NCBI RefSeq assembly: GCF_020731415.2 | Contig: NZ_CP088273.1 | Span: 935,001-999,000, forward strand | Origin: Phyllobacterium sp. T1293 | GTDB lineage: Bacteria; Pseudomonadota; Alphaproteobacteria; Rhizobiales; Rhizobiaceae | Direction: 5' to 3' | Length of the DNA stretch: 64,000 nt | In this document: positions 15,385 through 24,291 of the stretch, piece by piece | How the letters are laid out: each line of letters starts with the position of its first letter | Numbering within the stretch: the stretch's first letter is position 1 | The notes under the pieces: generated by a model | The model's database searches: none | What the model was told of the DNA's origin: nothing | What the model saw: only the letters and a program-made list of their open reading frames with translations | Made by a program: the position numbers and the translations under genes

Positions 15385-15774
15385 ATGGCTGCCCCTCGCA
15401 AGCCGCGCGCTTTGGCGGCAATCACAGCCACCGACAAGCGAAATCCCAAGCGTTTTAAAGCACGCACCGAGCTGAAGCCGAATGGTCCTCTTGGCGCCCC
15501 ACCAAAGTGGTTGGCAGACACAGAGACCAGCAAAGCCAAGTCGGCCTGGTTGCTTTTCCAAAAAGAAATTCCGTGGCTCACAGAGTCGCATCGCATGCTG
15601 GTAGGTATGGCCGCCAACATCCAAGGACGCATGATGGCCAATCAGGACGTAGGCGTGCAGGCAATGAACTTACTGAGGCAATGCCTTGGTCAGATGGGCG
15701 CTACTCCTGCCGACGCCTCAAAGATCACGGTGCCAGATGAAGACGAAGAAAAAGACGATATCTTCGACGACTGA
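15385..15774 (+). CDS. terS: terminase small subunit
   Basis: 129 residues, N-terminally basic and unstructured (AAPRKPRALAAITATDKRNPKRFKA), then a helical core (WLLFQKEIPWLTESHRMLVGM) and an acidic tail (EDEEKDDIFDD). This is the usual shape of small terminases of the phage-terminase P27 type, which recognise the packaging site and stimulate the large subunit. AGGAATTCCCC precedes the ATG. The large-subunit gene starts within its last 38 bases. Confidence 0.82.
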   Translation: MAAPRKPRALAAITATDKRNPKRFKARTELKPNGPLGAPPKWLADTETSKAKSAWLLFQKEIPWLTESHRMLVGMAANIQGRMMANQDVGVQAMNLLRQCLGQMGATPADASKITVPDEDEEKDDIFDD

Positions 15775-17635
15775 GAGGCCGGCACTTGATCGGGTGAGCG
15801 CCTACGCGCAGTCGGTAATAGACGGCGTTGAGACAGCAGGCCCACACGTTCGCAACGCTTGCCGACGCCACTTCGATGATTTGCGAACTGGCGCCGAACG
15901 CGGTCTCGAATGGAACGATGCTGCCGCGACTAGAGCAATGCGCTTCTTTGAGGAGAAGCTGAAACTCAGTGAAGGCCAGTTCGAGGGCAGGCCGTTTCTG
16001 CTTCACCCGTCGCAAGCATTCAAAATTGGCTCGATTTTCGGGTGGATGGGATCGAGCGGATATCGCCGCTTTCGTCGCGTCTACATCGAGGAGGGCAAAG
16101 GTAACGGGAAGAGCCCATTCGCGGGAGGCATCGGTCTTTACGGACTTACAGCCGACAAGGAATCAGGAGCTCAGTGTTTTGCGGCCGCAGCCACCAAAGA
16201 TCAGGCCAACATCCTGTTTCGCGATGCGGTCAAAATGCGAGGCCAATCCCCGGACCTGTTAAGTCGCACTACCACAAGCGGCGGGCCTGGCAAAGAATAC
16301 AACATTGCGCATTTGCGCAGTCAATCATTCTTCCGACCCCTGTCAAAGGAGGCAGGTAAGACGGGTTCAGGCTTGCGGCCACACTTTGCGCTCTGCGACG
16401 AGGTGCACGAGCACCCTGACCGCGGCACAATGGAAATGCTCGAGCGCGGTTTCAAGTTTCGGCAGCAACCGCTGCTCCTGATGATTACCAACTCTGGATC
16501 CGATCGTAATTCTGTCTGTTGGGAAGAACATCAGCATGCCGTGAATGTCGCCGCTGGCACACCAACACCAGACGATGATTTCACCTACGTTGGTGAGGCC
16601 ATCGATGACAGCACGTTCGCTTATGTCTGCGCCCTAGATGAAGGCGATGATCCATTAGAGGATATGGGTTGCTGGAAAAAAGCTAATCCTCTGCTCGGCA
16701 CCATCCTCACGGATGCGTATTTGGCTGGGGTAGTTTCGCAAGCTAAGCAGATGCCAGGTAAGCTTAATGGCATTCTGCGCCTGCACTTTTGCTGCTGGAC
16801 GGATGCCGACAAAGCTTGGATGGCCCGATCGACGATTGAAGCCGTCATGCATGACTTTGATCCGGAGATTGAGCACGCTGGCAAGGAAGCTTTTCTGGGC
16901 TGCGATCTATCTGGCCACAAGGACATGACTGCCTTGGCAGGCGCAATCCAGACCGGCTTCAAAGAGATGGAACGCGAGGATGGCACGCTGGTTAGCCTGC
17001 CAACCTACGACGCCTGGGTCGAGGCGTGGACTCCTGGCGACACCATCAAAATCAGAGAAGCCGCGGATAAAGCGCCGTACAGCCAGTGGGTCGAAGGCGG
17101 TTGGCTGAACGCTCCACCCGGTCCACGCATTCGTTTGGACTTTGTAGCAGCACGTGTTCAGCAGCTTGACCAAGTCTTCGACATCCAGGGCATTGCCTAC
17201 GATCGATATGCCTACGACAAGTTCCGCCAGGAGCTTGATGCCATCGGAGTCGAGGTCGAACACGTTCCGCATCCTCAAGGCGGCAAGATTAGAGCCAAAC
17301 CCAACGAAGCCAAGGTAGAAGCGGCTAAGGCTGCGGGCTTACCGGCGCCGCAAGGGTTGTGGATGCCTGGCTCGGTCAATGAGCTGGAAAACATGATCAT
17401 AGATGGGCGTATCCGTCTTCGAATGAGCCCTGTGCTTATGACCGCGCTCATGGGCGCGACTTTCGACAGCGACCCTCAGGGCAACCGCTGGTTCGTAAAG
17501 CAAAAGGCTTCCGTGCGTATCGACGTAGCTTTGGCACTTTGCATGGCAATTGGAGCCGCTGTCGACGGTTCTGCAACACTGCCACCCGCAACTTCCCCGT
17601 GGGAAGACCCTGAATTCAAGATCGGCGTGATTTAA
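15737..17635 (+). CDS. terL: terminase large subunit
   Basis: About 632 residues. The ATPase domain has Walker A EGKGNGKSPFA near residue 120, Walker B FALCDEVHE near residue 220 and a coupling segment LMITNSGSD. The nuclease domain has the first acidic site FLGCDLSGHKDM near residue 390, a second at AYDRYAYD, and a final Asp in RIDVALAL. The protein cuts concatemeric DNA and pumps it into the prohead. ATG 15737 is preferred to 15686 because the upstream extension overlaps terS without homology-like features. Its stop shares a base with the portal start (TAATG). Confidence 0.95.
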   Translation: MKTKKKTISSTTERPALDRVSAYAQSVIDGVETAGPHVRNACRRHFDDLRTGAERGLEWNDAAATRAMRFFEEKLKLSEGQFEGRPFLLHPSQAFKIGSIFGWMGSSGYRRFRRVYIEEGKGNGKSPFAGGIGLYGLTADKESGAQCFAAAATKDQANILFRDAVKMRGQSPDLLSRTTTSGGPGKEYNIAHLRSQSFFRPLSKEAGKTGSGLRPHFALCDEVHEHPDRGTMEMLERGFKFRQQPLLLMITNSGSDRNSVCWEEHQHAVNVAAGTPTPDDDFTYVGEAIDDSTFAYVCALDEGDDPLEDMGCWKKANPLLGTILTDAYLAGVVSQAKQMPGKLNGILRLHFCCWTDADKAWMARSTIEAVMHDFDPEIEHAGKEAFLGCDLSGHKDMTALAGAIQTGFKEMEREDGTLVSLPTYDAWVEAWTPGDTIKIREAADKAPYSQWVEGGWLNAPPGPRIRLDFVAARVQQLDQVFDIQGIAYDRYAYDKFRQELDAIGVEVEHVPHPQGGKIRAKPNEAKVEAAKAAGLPAPQGLWMPGSVNELENMIIDGRIRLRMSPVLMTALMGATFDSDPQGNRWFVKQKASVRIDVALALCMAIGAAVDGSATLPPATSPWEDPEFKIGVI

Positions 17636-18915
17636 TGTGGCCATTTAACAAAACTGAGACGGCTACAGCGGAAACGCGGTCATCTCTTGAAAATCCATCT
17701 GTATCACTGTCCGACATCAAGGCATGGCGATCTTTATTCGGCGAGTGGAACTCCGTGGCAGGCGTGACGGTCACATCCGAGGCTGCCCTTGAAGTCCCTG
17801 CGGTCTGGTGTGCAGTCAATTTTATTGCCGGCACGTTAGCTTCCTTGCCCCTTCAGGTATTTACCAAAAGCGAAGGCGGCAGGGATACTGCGGACAAAGA
17901 CCCTCTTTACGCCATTCTGCACGATGCACCCAACTCAGAGTGGACTTCGTTCGCCTGGCGCAAATACTGCATGGTGAATACGCTAATCAAGGGCAGGTCC
18001 TATACCTTCATCGAGCGAAACAAGGCGGGTAGGGTGATGAACCTCTGGCCTCTTGATCCGTGCAAGACAACTGTCGAACGCAAGGAGGGCCGGAAACGAT
18101 ACGTCTATCAGGACGGCTCACGACAGGTGGTTTACGCCGCCGACGAAATCATCGACATCCCATTTATGATCGGATTCGACGGCGTATCGCATGTTGATCC
18201 CATCTCCAAACTAAAGGGCGCCGTTGGTCTTTCGATAGCGCTTGAACAGTACGCCCAGAAGTTCTTTGCAAACGGTGGCGTTCCTCCATTGGCACTTTAT
18301 GGCCCGATGCCATCGCCGGGAGCAGCATCGAGGGCAGCTTCAGACGTTCAGGATGCGGTCAAAGCTGCAAATGCTGAGCGTCGAAACGTCATGATTATGC
18401 CGTCAGGCCATGAACTGAGACCGGTAGGCGTTGATCCGCAGAAGTCCCAGATGGAGGAAGCTCGCCGATTTCAGATTGAGGAGATTGCCCGCGTATTCGA
18501 TCTCCCACCAGTTTTTTTGCAGGATTTGACGCACGGGACATTCTCAAACACGGAGCAGCAGGACTTGCACTTCGTGAAGCATACGCTTTCACAGTGGCTG
18601 AAGGCATGGGAGCAGGAGTTGAACCTAAAATTGTTCAGCGCGAGAAACCGCACCAAATTCTGCGAATTCAATCTCGACGCACTCATGCGCGGAGACTTCA
18701 AGACCCGCATGGAAGGCTACGCAAAGGCAGTGCAGAACGCCATAAACACGCCCGATGAAATTCGCGGCATGGAGAATTGGCCGGCCCATGGTGGTGAGGC
18801 AGAGAAGCTTCATATTCAGGGCGCAACTGTCCCACTTGGCATGCAAAGCATGTCGGCAGCTCCTATGCCTGCCAATGACAATACAAACACAAAACCCGAG
18901 GCTGACGCCGCATGA
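17635..18915 (+). CDS. portal protein, HK97 family
   Basis: A 426-residue portal of the HK97 family. It has the typical start of the portal core, VWCAVNFIAGTLASLPLQVF near residue 60, the mid-protein HVDPISKLKGAVGLSIALEQY, and FDLPPVFLQDLTHGTFSNTEQ around residue 290. Twelve copies form the vertex channel through which DNA enters. It overlaps the large terminase stop by one base and the protease start by four bases, so all three are coupled. Confidence 0.96.
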   Translation: MWPFNKTETATAETRSSLENPSVSLSDIKAWRSLFGEWNSVAGVTVTSEAALEVPAVWCAVNFIAGTLASLPLQVFTKSEGGRDTADKDPLYAILHDAPNSEWTSFAWRKYCMVNTLIKGRSYTFIERNKAGRVMNLWPLDPCKTTVERKEGRKRYVYQDGSRQVVYAADEIIDIPFMIGFDGVSHVDPISKLKGAVGLSIALEQYAQKFFANGGVPPLALYGPMPSPGAASRAASDVQDAVKAANAERRNVMIMPSGHELRPVGVDPQKSQMEEARRFQIEEIARVFDLPPVFLQDLTHGTFSNTEQQDLHFVKHTLSQWLKAWEQELNLKLFSARNRTKFCEFNLDALMRGDFKTRMEGYAKAVQNAINTPDEIRGMENWPAHGGEAEKLHIQGATVPLGMQSMSAAPMPANDNTNTKPEADAA

Positions 18916-19529
18916 CTAAGCTTGAAAAGCGCACAGCCTCGACGGGAGTTGAGGTACGTGCAGCAGAAGGTGTTCGAACCCTTGTCGGGTACGCCGCAGT
19001 ATTTAATTCATCCGCCGACATTGGCGGGTGGTTCACTGAGATCATCGCTCCGGGTTCGTTTTCGAACCAGCTAGGTGCAGATGTTCGTGCACTGGTTGAC
19101 CATGACGCGGGCCGAGTGATTGGCCGGACCAAGTCAGGCACACTTCGCCTAGCGGAAGACGCAAAAGGTCTAAAGGTAGAGATTGACGTCCCAAATACCA
19201 GCGACGGCAATGATCTTTGGGAGCTTGTGAGCCGCGGTGACATCTCTGGGATGTCGTTTGGCTTCCGCGTGACCAAGGAACTGTGGGACGAAACAGTAGA
19301 GCCGCCAGTTCGTACCATTCAGGCTGTTGAGCTAGCTGAAGTCAGCGCAGTGGCATTCCCTGCCTATGACGACACAGAAATTGGCAAACGCTCATTACAG
19401 GAATGGCGCGAGGCGCACCCTGACGAGTCTGCCGCATCAGATTCGGCGGCAGCGCCGAAGACAAGGGCTGTGCATACCAAAGCACGGCTTTCCATCGGGC
19501 TCGATCTAAAGCTCCGAACAAAAAGTTAG
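18912..19529 (+). CDS. prohead protease, HK97 family
   Basis: 205 residues, family-typical length. LVGYAAVFNSSADIGGWFTEIIAPGSF marks the N-terminal sheet, RALVDHDAGRVIGRT carries the catalytic His, and RGDISGMSFGFRV carries the catalytic Ser. It trims the scaffolding part of the capsid protein during head maturation. ATG 18912 overlaps the portal stop (ATGA). The 60 residues after AFPAYDDTEIG are low in order and basic. Confidence 0.95.
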   Translation: MTKLEKRTASTGVEVRAAEGVRTLVGYAAVFNSSADIGGWFTEIIAPGSFSNQLGADVRALVDHDAGRVIGRTKSGTLRLAEDAKGLKVEIDVPNTSDGNDLWELVSRGDISGMSFGFRVTKELWDETVEPPVRTIQAVELAEVSAVAFPAYDDTEIGKRSLQEWREAHPDESAASDSAAAPKTRAVHTKARLSIGLDLKLRTKS

Positions 19530-19565
19530 GCGCTGCCTAACCGCCAATAACCAATCCAACTTACA

Positions 19566-19590
19566 GGCTCGCTCACGCGGGCCTTTTTTT
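19566..19590 (+). terminator. terminator-like hairpin before the capsid gene
   Basis: GGCTCGC-TCAC-GCGGGCC followed by seven T. It lies inside the head operon, between protease and capsid, so it may act as a partial terminator, an RNA-processing site or an mRNA 5' stabiliser for the capsid message. Confidence 0.65.
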
Positions 19591-19604
19591 ATGAAGGGGA
19601 CGCA

Positions 19605-20846
19605 ATGTCCACTATTACAGAACTGCGCGAAAAACAGGCTACGATTGTTGCGGAAGCCCGCGCTGCATTGGCAGATATCAAGTCAGACACACCGGAAGCC
19701 AGAGTGGCTGAACTTGAAGGCCAGCACGATAAGGCGATGGCCGAATATGATCGCATTGAAGCTCGTATTGCCCGCGAAGAAAAGCTCGCCGAACGCGAAG
19801 CAGAACTAAACGCTGCCGATGAACGCCGTCCGCTTGGTGAAAACCGTGCGGTGAAGCCGGGTGGTGAAAAGGAAAAGGAAGATCGTCACGCTGATGCTTT
19901 CCGTTCATACCTCCGTAACGGCCTGGACGGCATGGATATTGAGGAACGCAAGGCTCTTCGTGAACTTCGCGCGCAGGCAGCCGGTACCGATACTGCAGGC
20001 GGTTATACTGTCCCGCAGGGTTTTTCCAACGAACTCGTAGTGTCGCTGAAGGCTTGGGGGCCAATGCTTGATCCGGGCGTTGTTCGTCAGGTTGTCACGG
20101 CGACAGGTAACCAGATTGATTGGCCAACACTGAACGATACGGCCAACAAGGGCTATCGTCTTTCCGAGAATACGGCTGCCACAAACGAGGGTGATCTCGT
20201 TTTTGGCAATAAAAACCTGGATGCCTATAAGTACGCGTCCGGCCCGATTTTGGTGTCGTCTGAACTGATTCAGGACTCCGCATTCGATGTTGAACAGCTG
20301 GTTCGTGATGCTATGGCAGAACGGATTGGCCGGAAGGTCAATGAGGATCTGACTATTGGCGATGGTACTGGTGACCCGAATGGTATTGTCACCGCGTCTG
20401 TGAAGGGTGCTGATGCAGCAGTCAGCGCGATTAACTTCGATAACCTGATTGATCTCGTTCATTCGATTGATCCTGCCTACAGGAAGGATCCCAGCGTCAA
20501 GTTTATGTTCAGCGATGGCACGCTGAAAGCGCTGCGAAAGATCAAGGATCTCGAAGGAAATTATATTTGGCAGCCTGCCGACGCGCGCACTGCGCAGCCT
20601 TCTTCGATCCTAAGCTACGGCTACGAAATCAATCAGGATATGGCAACCGCTGGTGTTTCCACCAAGTCTGTCCTGTTCGGCGCATTCAATCGCTACATCG
20701 TTCGCCGCGTTCGTGAAATTGCGATCCGTCGCCTTGTCGAGCGTTACGCCGAGTTTGATCAAGTAGGTTTCATTGGTTTTGCCCGTTTCGACGGGGAACT
20801 GATGGACACAGCGGCTGTCAAGCATCTGCTCCACGCTGCATCTTAA
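19605..20846 (+). CDS. major capsid protein, HK97 fold
   Basis: 413 residues. The first 100 or so form a charged coiled-coil delta domain (ARVAELEGQHDKAMAEYDRIEARIAREEK) that the protease would remove; the mature part starts near AGTDTAGGYTVPQGF, the usual family junction. The rest matches HK97 capsid proteins, including the SSELIQDSAFDVEQLVRDAM helix and FMFSDGTLKALRKIKD. AAGGGG lies 6 bases before ATG 19605. It forms the icosahedral head. Confidence 0.96.
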   Translation: MSTITELREKQATIVAEARAALADIKSDTPEARVAELEGQHDKAMAEYDRIEARIAREEKLAEREAELNAADERRPLGENRAVKPGGEKEKEDRHADAFRSYLRNGLDGMDIEERKALRELRAQAAGTDTAGGYTVPQGFSNELVVSLKAWGPMLDPGVVRQVVTATGNQIDWPTLNDTANKGYRLSENTAATNEGDLVFGNKNLDAYKYASGPILVSSELIQDSAFDVEQLVRDAMAERIGRKVNEDLTIGDGTGDPNGIVTASVKGADAAVSAINFDNLIDLVHSIDPAYRKDPSVKFMFSDGTLKALRKIKDLEGNYIWQPADARTAQPSSILSYGYEINQDMATAGVSTKSVLFGAFNRYIVRRVREIAIRRLVERYAEFDQVGFIGFARFDGELMDTAAVKHLLHAAS

Positions 20847-20886
20847 TTAGGGAGTGGGGCGGTTTAATTGCCGCCCCAACACCATC

Positions 20887-21078
20887 ATGAAAATTAAGCT
20901 CAAAGGTCGTATCGGCAGCCCGTATCGGCGCTCCGGTGACGTAGTCGAGTATCCAGTTGACCAGGCACGCCGCCTGATCGATCGCGGATATGCCGAGGCA
21001 GTCGAGGTTGTTGAGGTTCCTGAAAAGAAACCTCCGTTTCAACGCGCCGTAAAAAACACTGCCAAGGAAATTCGATAA
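20887..21078 (+). CDS. small head-region protein, 63 residues
   Basis: A basic 63-residue protein (IKLKGRIGSPYRRSGDVVEYPVDQARRLIDRGYAEAV). It resembles the short proteins found after the capsid gene in many siphophages (capsid cement or Rho-N-like linker proteins), but no certain family is visible. It ends in a TAATG overlap with the connector gene. Confidence 0.7.
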   Translation: MKIKLKGRIGSPYRRSGDVVEYPVDQARRLIDRGYAEAVEVVEVPEKKPPFQRAVKNTAKEIR

Positions 21079-21650
21079 TGAATGAGTGGTCGCGTTTAGC
21101 ACTAGTTACCGCGGCCACAACCGAAGTTGTGACGCTTGAGGAAGCAAAGCAGCAGTGCAGAATCTTTCACACTGATGAGGACGGCCAGATACCACTGTAT
21201 ATCAATGCGGCGGTCGCTTTCATTGAGGGCCCAAATGGGATTGGCGCGGCGCTTCGTCCCCAAACATGGCGCCTATCCCTGGACCACTTCCCCTGTGAGA
21301 TAACGATACCTCTTGGTCCGGTGACTGAAGTATCGAGCATTGGATATACAGATTCTGCGGGATTACCGGCAACGGTAGCTTCTTGGCGGGCAGACTTTGA
21401 CACGCAACCGCTCCGCATTTGGCCCGCCCGCGATACAGCGTGGCCGTCCATTGTCTGTGAATCTGGTGCCGTCAAGGTCGTCTTTAAATGCGGCTACCAG
21501 GCGGTGCCTGCCGATTTAAAAGCGGCTGTTCTTCTGCTCACGGCACACTTCTATGAACATCGCGAAGCCGTTGGTGAGGTTGAGTTTTATGAACTTCCGT
21601 TAGCCGTTCAATCGATACTCGATCGGCACCGAGTTGGTCGGTTTGCCTAA
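21078..21650 (+). CDS. head-tail connector, phiE125 gp8 type
   Basis: 190 residues. VTLEEAKQQCRIF at the front, then IPLYINAAVAFIEGPNG and a helical end with LLTAHFYEHREAVG, the layout of gp6/phiE125 gp8-type connectors that form a ring under the portal. ATG 21078 shares a base with the previous stop. Confidence 0.9.
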   Translation: MNEWSRLALVTAATTEVVTLEEAKQQCRIFHTDEDGQIPLYINAAVAFIEGPNGIGAALRPQTWRLSLDHFPCEITIPLGPVTEVSSIGYTDSAGLPATVASWRADFDTQPLRIWPARDTAWPSIVCESGAVKVVFKCGYQAVPADLKAAVLLLTAHFYEHREAVGEVEFYELPLAVQSILDRHRVGRFA

Positions 21651-21708
21651 CCCATCCCCACTCTCTCAATCGGCACCCTTGTGGGCTTGCCGTCCATAAG
21701 GAACCATC

Positions 21709-22119
21709 ATGGTTGATCTAGTAATTACGCCCGCAAACGTGGTGCGTGGCAGCAACGCTGTATCTGACAGCGGCATCGCTGGCGCATCAATTACCGCGGG
21801 ACAGGCTGTCTATCTGGATAGTGCCGTTTCGAAGTACCTTCTTGCTGACTCGAATTCAGCGACAGTTGAACAGAGGAAGGCAGTTGGTATTGCGCTGAAT
21901 GGCGCATCGCTCAATCAGCCCATTGTGGTTCATCGCTTTGGCGACATTACGATCGGCGCCACACTTGTTGCTGGTACGGCTTACTACCTGAGCGACACCC
22001 CTGGCGGCATTTGTCCTTTGGCTGATGTTGGTGCGGGCGAATACGTCTGCTTGTTGGGTTTGGCGAAATCTACGACAGTTATTGGCATTGATATCCAGTT
22101 CCCCGGCGTAGCTCTTTGA
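21709..22119 (+). CDS. DUF2190-type capsid decoration protein
   Basis: 136 residues, rich in Gly, Ala, Thr and Val, with the DUF2190 pattern: GASITAGQAVYLDS, KAVGIALNGASLNQP, GDITIGATLVAGTAYYLSD and YVCLLGLAKSTT. Members are small beta proteins thought to coat or cement the capsid. It sits among head-completion genes, in keeping with that. Confidence 0.85.
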   Translation: MVDLVITPANVVRGSNAVSDSGIAGASITAGQAVYLDSAVSKYLLADSNSATVEQRKAVGIALNGASLNQPIVVHRFGDITIGATLVAGTAYYLSDTPGGICPLADVGAGEYVCLLGLAKSTTVIGIDIQFPGVAL

Positions 22120-22120
22120 G

Positions 22121-22312
22121 ATGGCTTGGTTTCGCTTCATGGATGATCATGACTTTAGAGTGGGTATGACTATTACGGCATACAAAGCCGGATGGTCAGG
22201 AATCGTCACTCAGGCATGCGCCGACGAGGCGTTTGCAAAAGGTCGAGGCGTACATCTGAAAACGCCTCGCAAAGGTGAAATGCCAGCACTGGAGACAGGA
22301 GATGGCAACTAA
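22121..22312 (+). CDS. small phage protein, 63 residues
   Basis: Unrecognised. It begins MAWFRFMDDHDFR and holds a short SH3-like stretch (GMTITAYKAGWSGIVTQACADEAFAKG) common in small phage structural proteins. It follows the decoration gene by one base and overlaps the next gene by 11 bases. Confidence 0.65.
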   Translation: MAWFRFMDDHDFRVGMTITAYKAGWSGIVTQACADEAFAKGRGVHLKTPRKGEMPALETGDGN

Positions 22313-22517
22313 ACCCAACACGGTCATTCGTCGAAAAAGTCATAGTCGATACGTCGTTGAAGTGGGCGGAAAGCCCCTTGCGGGTGTTGTTGGTATTGAA
22401 TTGATCCAAGGCACCAAAGAAAAAATCGATGAAAATGGCTGGACTGTCGTTGAGAGGGATGGAGAACCCGTCGTTCGCATCGAAGTCTTGGCGAAAATGG
22501 TGACGTTCAATGCCTAA
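22302..22517 (+). CDS. small phage protein, 71 residues
   Basis: Unrecognised; basic front (KPNTVIRRKSHSRYVVEVGG) and strand-rich body with an acidic C-terminal half. ATG 22302 overlaps the previous gene and its end overlaps the adaptor gene by 8 bases, so it belongs to the head-completion operon. Confidence 0.65.
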   Translation: MATKPNTVIRRKSHSRYVVEVGGKPLAGVVGIELIQGTKEKIDENGWTVVERDGEPVVRIEVLAKMVTFNA

Positions 22518-22875
22518 GAAACCTGGAGCAGGAGACCTTAAATATCTGTTCAGCTTTCAGAAGCGTGGAGACGTAGATGATGGTTTCGGTGGGGTTATTG
22601 TGGGGACAGGGCCATTTGCAACAGTGTTTGAAGCGGCTGCTAGACTAATACCAATGCGCGGGTCTGAGACTGTCATTGCTGGTCGATTGAATGGCAAGCA
22701 GCCTTATTCCTGCACATTCCGCGGCTCTCATGCTATGGCACGAACGGTAAATAACGCGTGGCAGTTGGTGGATGCGCGAACTGGTAAGATTTATCAGGTG
22801 TTTTCTCCCACCGTCGACAATGACCAGAACAATGCTTTCCTCGATATGATCATTCAGGAAGGTGCGGTGACATAA
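22510..22875 (+). CDS. head-tail adaptor (head closure), SPP1 gp16 type
   Basis: 121 residues of the phage head-tail adaptor family: DLKYLFSFQKRGDVDDGFGG, then a strand-rich barrel with SCTFRGSHAMARTVNNAWQLVDARTGKIYQV cut by a basic loop, ending in DMIIQEG. These proteins close the portal channel after packaging. Its stop shares a base with the next start. Confidence 0.88.
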   Translation: MPKKPGAGDLKYLFSFQKRGDVDDGFGGVIVGTGPFATVFEAAARLIPMRGSETVIAGRLNGKQPYSCTFRGSHAMARTVNNAWQLVDARTGKIYQVFSPTVDNDQNNAFLDMIIQEGAVT

Positions 22876-23336
22876 TGGCGGTACTCGGCTTGAAGAAGCT
22901 GAACGCCAAACTAAAGCGCCTTCCTGCAGCGGCTGAGGCCGCAATCAGGACGGCCATGGAGCAAAGCGCTAATGAAATAGTTGCGCTTATGAAATCACTC
23001 GTTCCGGTCGACAAGGGTGATCTTAGAGAGAGCATTGGATGGACTTGGGGGAGCAAGCCCAAATATTCACAGGCCATTGCATCCGTGACATCGGCAAGTG
23101 GAAATCTGACCCTGACAATCCATGTCGGTAACTCCAAGGTTCGATATGCTCATCTGGTTGAGTTTGGCACTGCTCCTCACTTGAATGGTGGACAGTTCGC
23201 AGGAACGCAGCACCCCGGAACTAAAGCCGAGCCGTTCTTTTTCGTCTCATGGCGAGCATTACGCAAGCGCGCGAAGTCCCGCATCACAAGAGCAATTACT
23301 AAGTCTGCCAAGCAGGTTGCGGCAAGCGGAGGATAA
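22875..23336 (+). CDS. HK97 gp10-like neck protein
   Basis: 153 residues. GLKKLNAKLKRLPAAAEAAI at the N terminus, VPVDKGDLRESIGW in the middle and a segment YAHLVEFGTAPH followed by HPGTKAEPFFF are all typical of HK97 gp10-family tail-completion proteins. It joins the head adaptor to the tail terminator. Confidence 0.93.
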   Translation: MAVLGLKKLNAKLKRLPAAAEAAIRTAMEQSANEIVALMKSLVPVDKGDLRESIGWTWGSKPKYSQAIASVTSASGNLTLTIHVGNSKVRYAHLVEFGTAPHLNGGQFAGTQHPGTKAEPFFFVSWRALRKRAKSRITRAITKSAKQVAASGG

Positions 23337-23339
23337 CGC

Positions 23340-23762
23340 GTGGATCCCACCGTTGAACTAATCACAGCGATCTTCGCGAAGTTGCGATCAATTCCAGCGA
23401 TCACCGCTCTAGTTGGTGCGAAGATATTCGACAATCCTCCCACCGTGACCAACGCACCAAGCAGTCCTTACATTTCGCTTGGTCCATCAGACGATCTCAC
23501 TGAGGACATCGAGTGCGTCGATGGAGTTGAGGCTACGTTGCAAATCGACTGTTGGTCATGGGGTGCTGGAGAACACAATTCTTCCGCCATGGTTCGCAAA
23601 GTTGCGCATGAGGTAAAGAAGGCACTGCACAACCAGGAACTTCCACTTACGCAAAACTCTCTGGTTCTCCTAAAGCACAATGTGACGCGATTCATGCGAG
23701 ACGAAAACAACGCAGTTAATCACGCTGCCATCTCGATTACGGCGATCCTGGAAGAGCCGTAG
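23340..23762 (+). CDS. DUF3168 tail-completion protein
   Basis: 140 residues with IFAKLRSIPAITALVG at the front, PYISLGPSD and ATLQIDCWSWG in the middle, which match the DUF3168 tail terminator family. The start 23340 is GTG three bases after the previous stop. Confidence 0.9.
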   Translation: MDPTVELITAIFAKLRSIPAITALVGAKIFDNPPTVTNAPSSPYISLGPSDDLTEDIECVDGVEATLQIDCWSWGAGEHNSSAMVRKVAHEVKKALHNQELPLTQNSLVLLKHNVTRFMRDENNAVNHAAISITAILEEP

Positions 23763-23807
23763 CCATTGGCCGTTTGGCCAGCACTTCACAAATTTCACCA
23801 TCTTATC

Positions 23808-23831
23808 GGCCGCCATTTGAGCGGCCTTTTT
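23808..23831 (+). terminator. terminator-like hairpin before the tail-tube gene
   Basis: GGCCGC-CATTTGA-GCGGCC followed by TTTTT. Like the one before the capsid gene it precedes a gene whose product is needed in high copy. Confidence 0.7.
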
Positions 23832-23853
23832 CATATTGAAAGGCCACCAATCA

Positions 23854-24291
23854 ATGGCACAGCCTACGACCATCAAGGGCGGCAAAGTTCGCGTCTTCAT
23901 CGGCAACAACGCAACGCCAATCGTGTATACCGCTCCTTGCGGCTTCACATCTAAATCCATCACGCTTTCAAAAGGCCTTGAAGAGGTTCGTCTGCCTGAT
24001 TGCGCCAATCCTGACAAGGTTGATTGGCTCGGGCGTGACGCTACGAGTCTTTCGATGGCTATTTCAGGTGAAGGTGTATTGACCGCAGAGTCGGTGGATA
24101 CCTGGCTTTCAGCGTTTGAAAGTGTCGATTCAGTCAATGCAAAGGTCGAGTGGGAGTTTCCTGCAAAACTGATTACATGGACCGGCAAAATGCACGTTGA
24201 AACCATTGAGGTCGGCGCTCCTAACGGTCAGCGTGCGACACAGACTGTGAGCCTGCAGTCTGACGGCGAAATGGTTCGCGTAACCACATAA
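23854..24291 (+). CDS. major tail tube protein
   Basis: 145 residues. IKGGKVRVFIGNNATPIVYTAPCGF, a central LEEVRLPDCANPD and LSMAISGEGVLTAES, then a C-terminal VSLQSDGEMVRV, match the lambda-gpV/gp10-type tail tube proteins of siphoviruses. The ATG at 23854 is chosen over 23836 since the upstream residues lie in the terminator region. Its TAA shares a base with the next ATG. Confidence 0.88.
   Translation: MAQPTTIKGGKVRVFIGNNATPIVYTAPCGFTSKSITLSKGLEEVRLPDCANPDKVDWLGRDATSLSMAISGEGVLTAESVDTWLSAFESVDSVNAKVEWEFPAKLITWTGKMHVETIEVGAPNGQRATQTVSLQSDGEMVRVTT

Noticed and set aside
15686..15736. Longer N terminus for the large terminase
   Set aside because: The extra 17 residues overlap the small terminase gene, are not terminase-like, and ATG 15737 gives a normal start.
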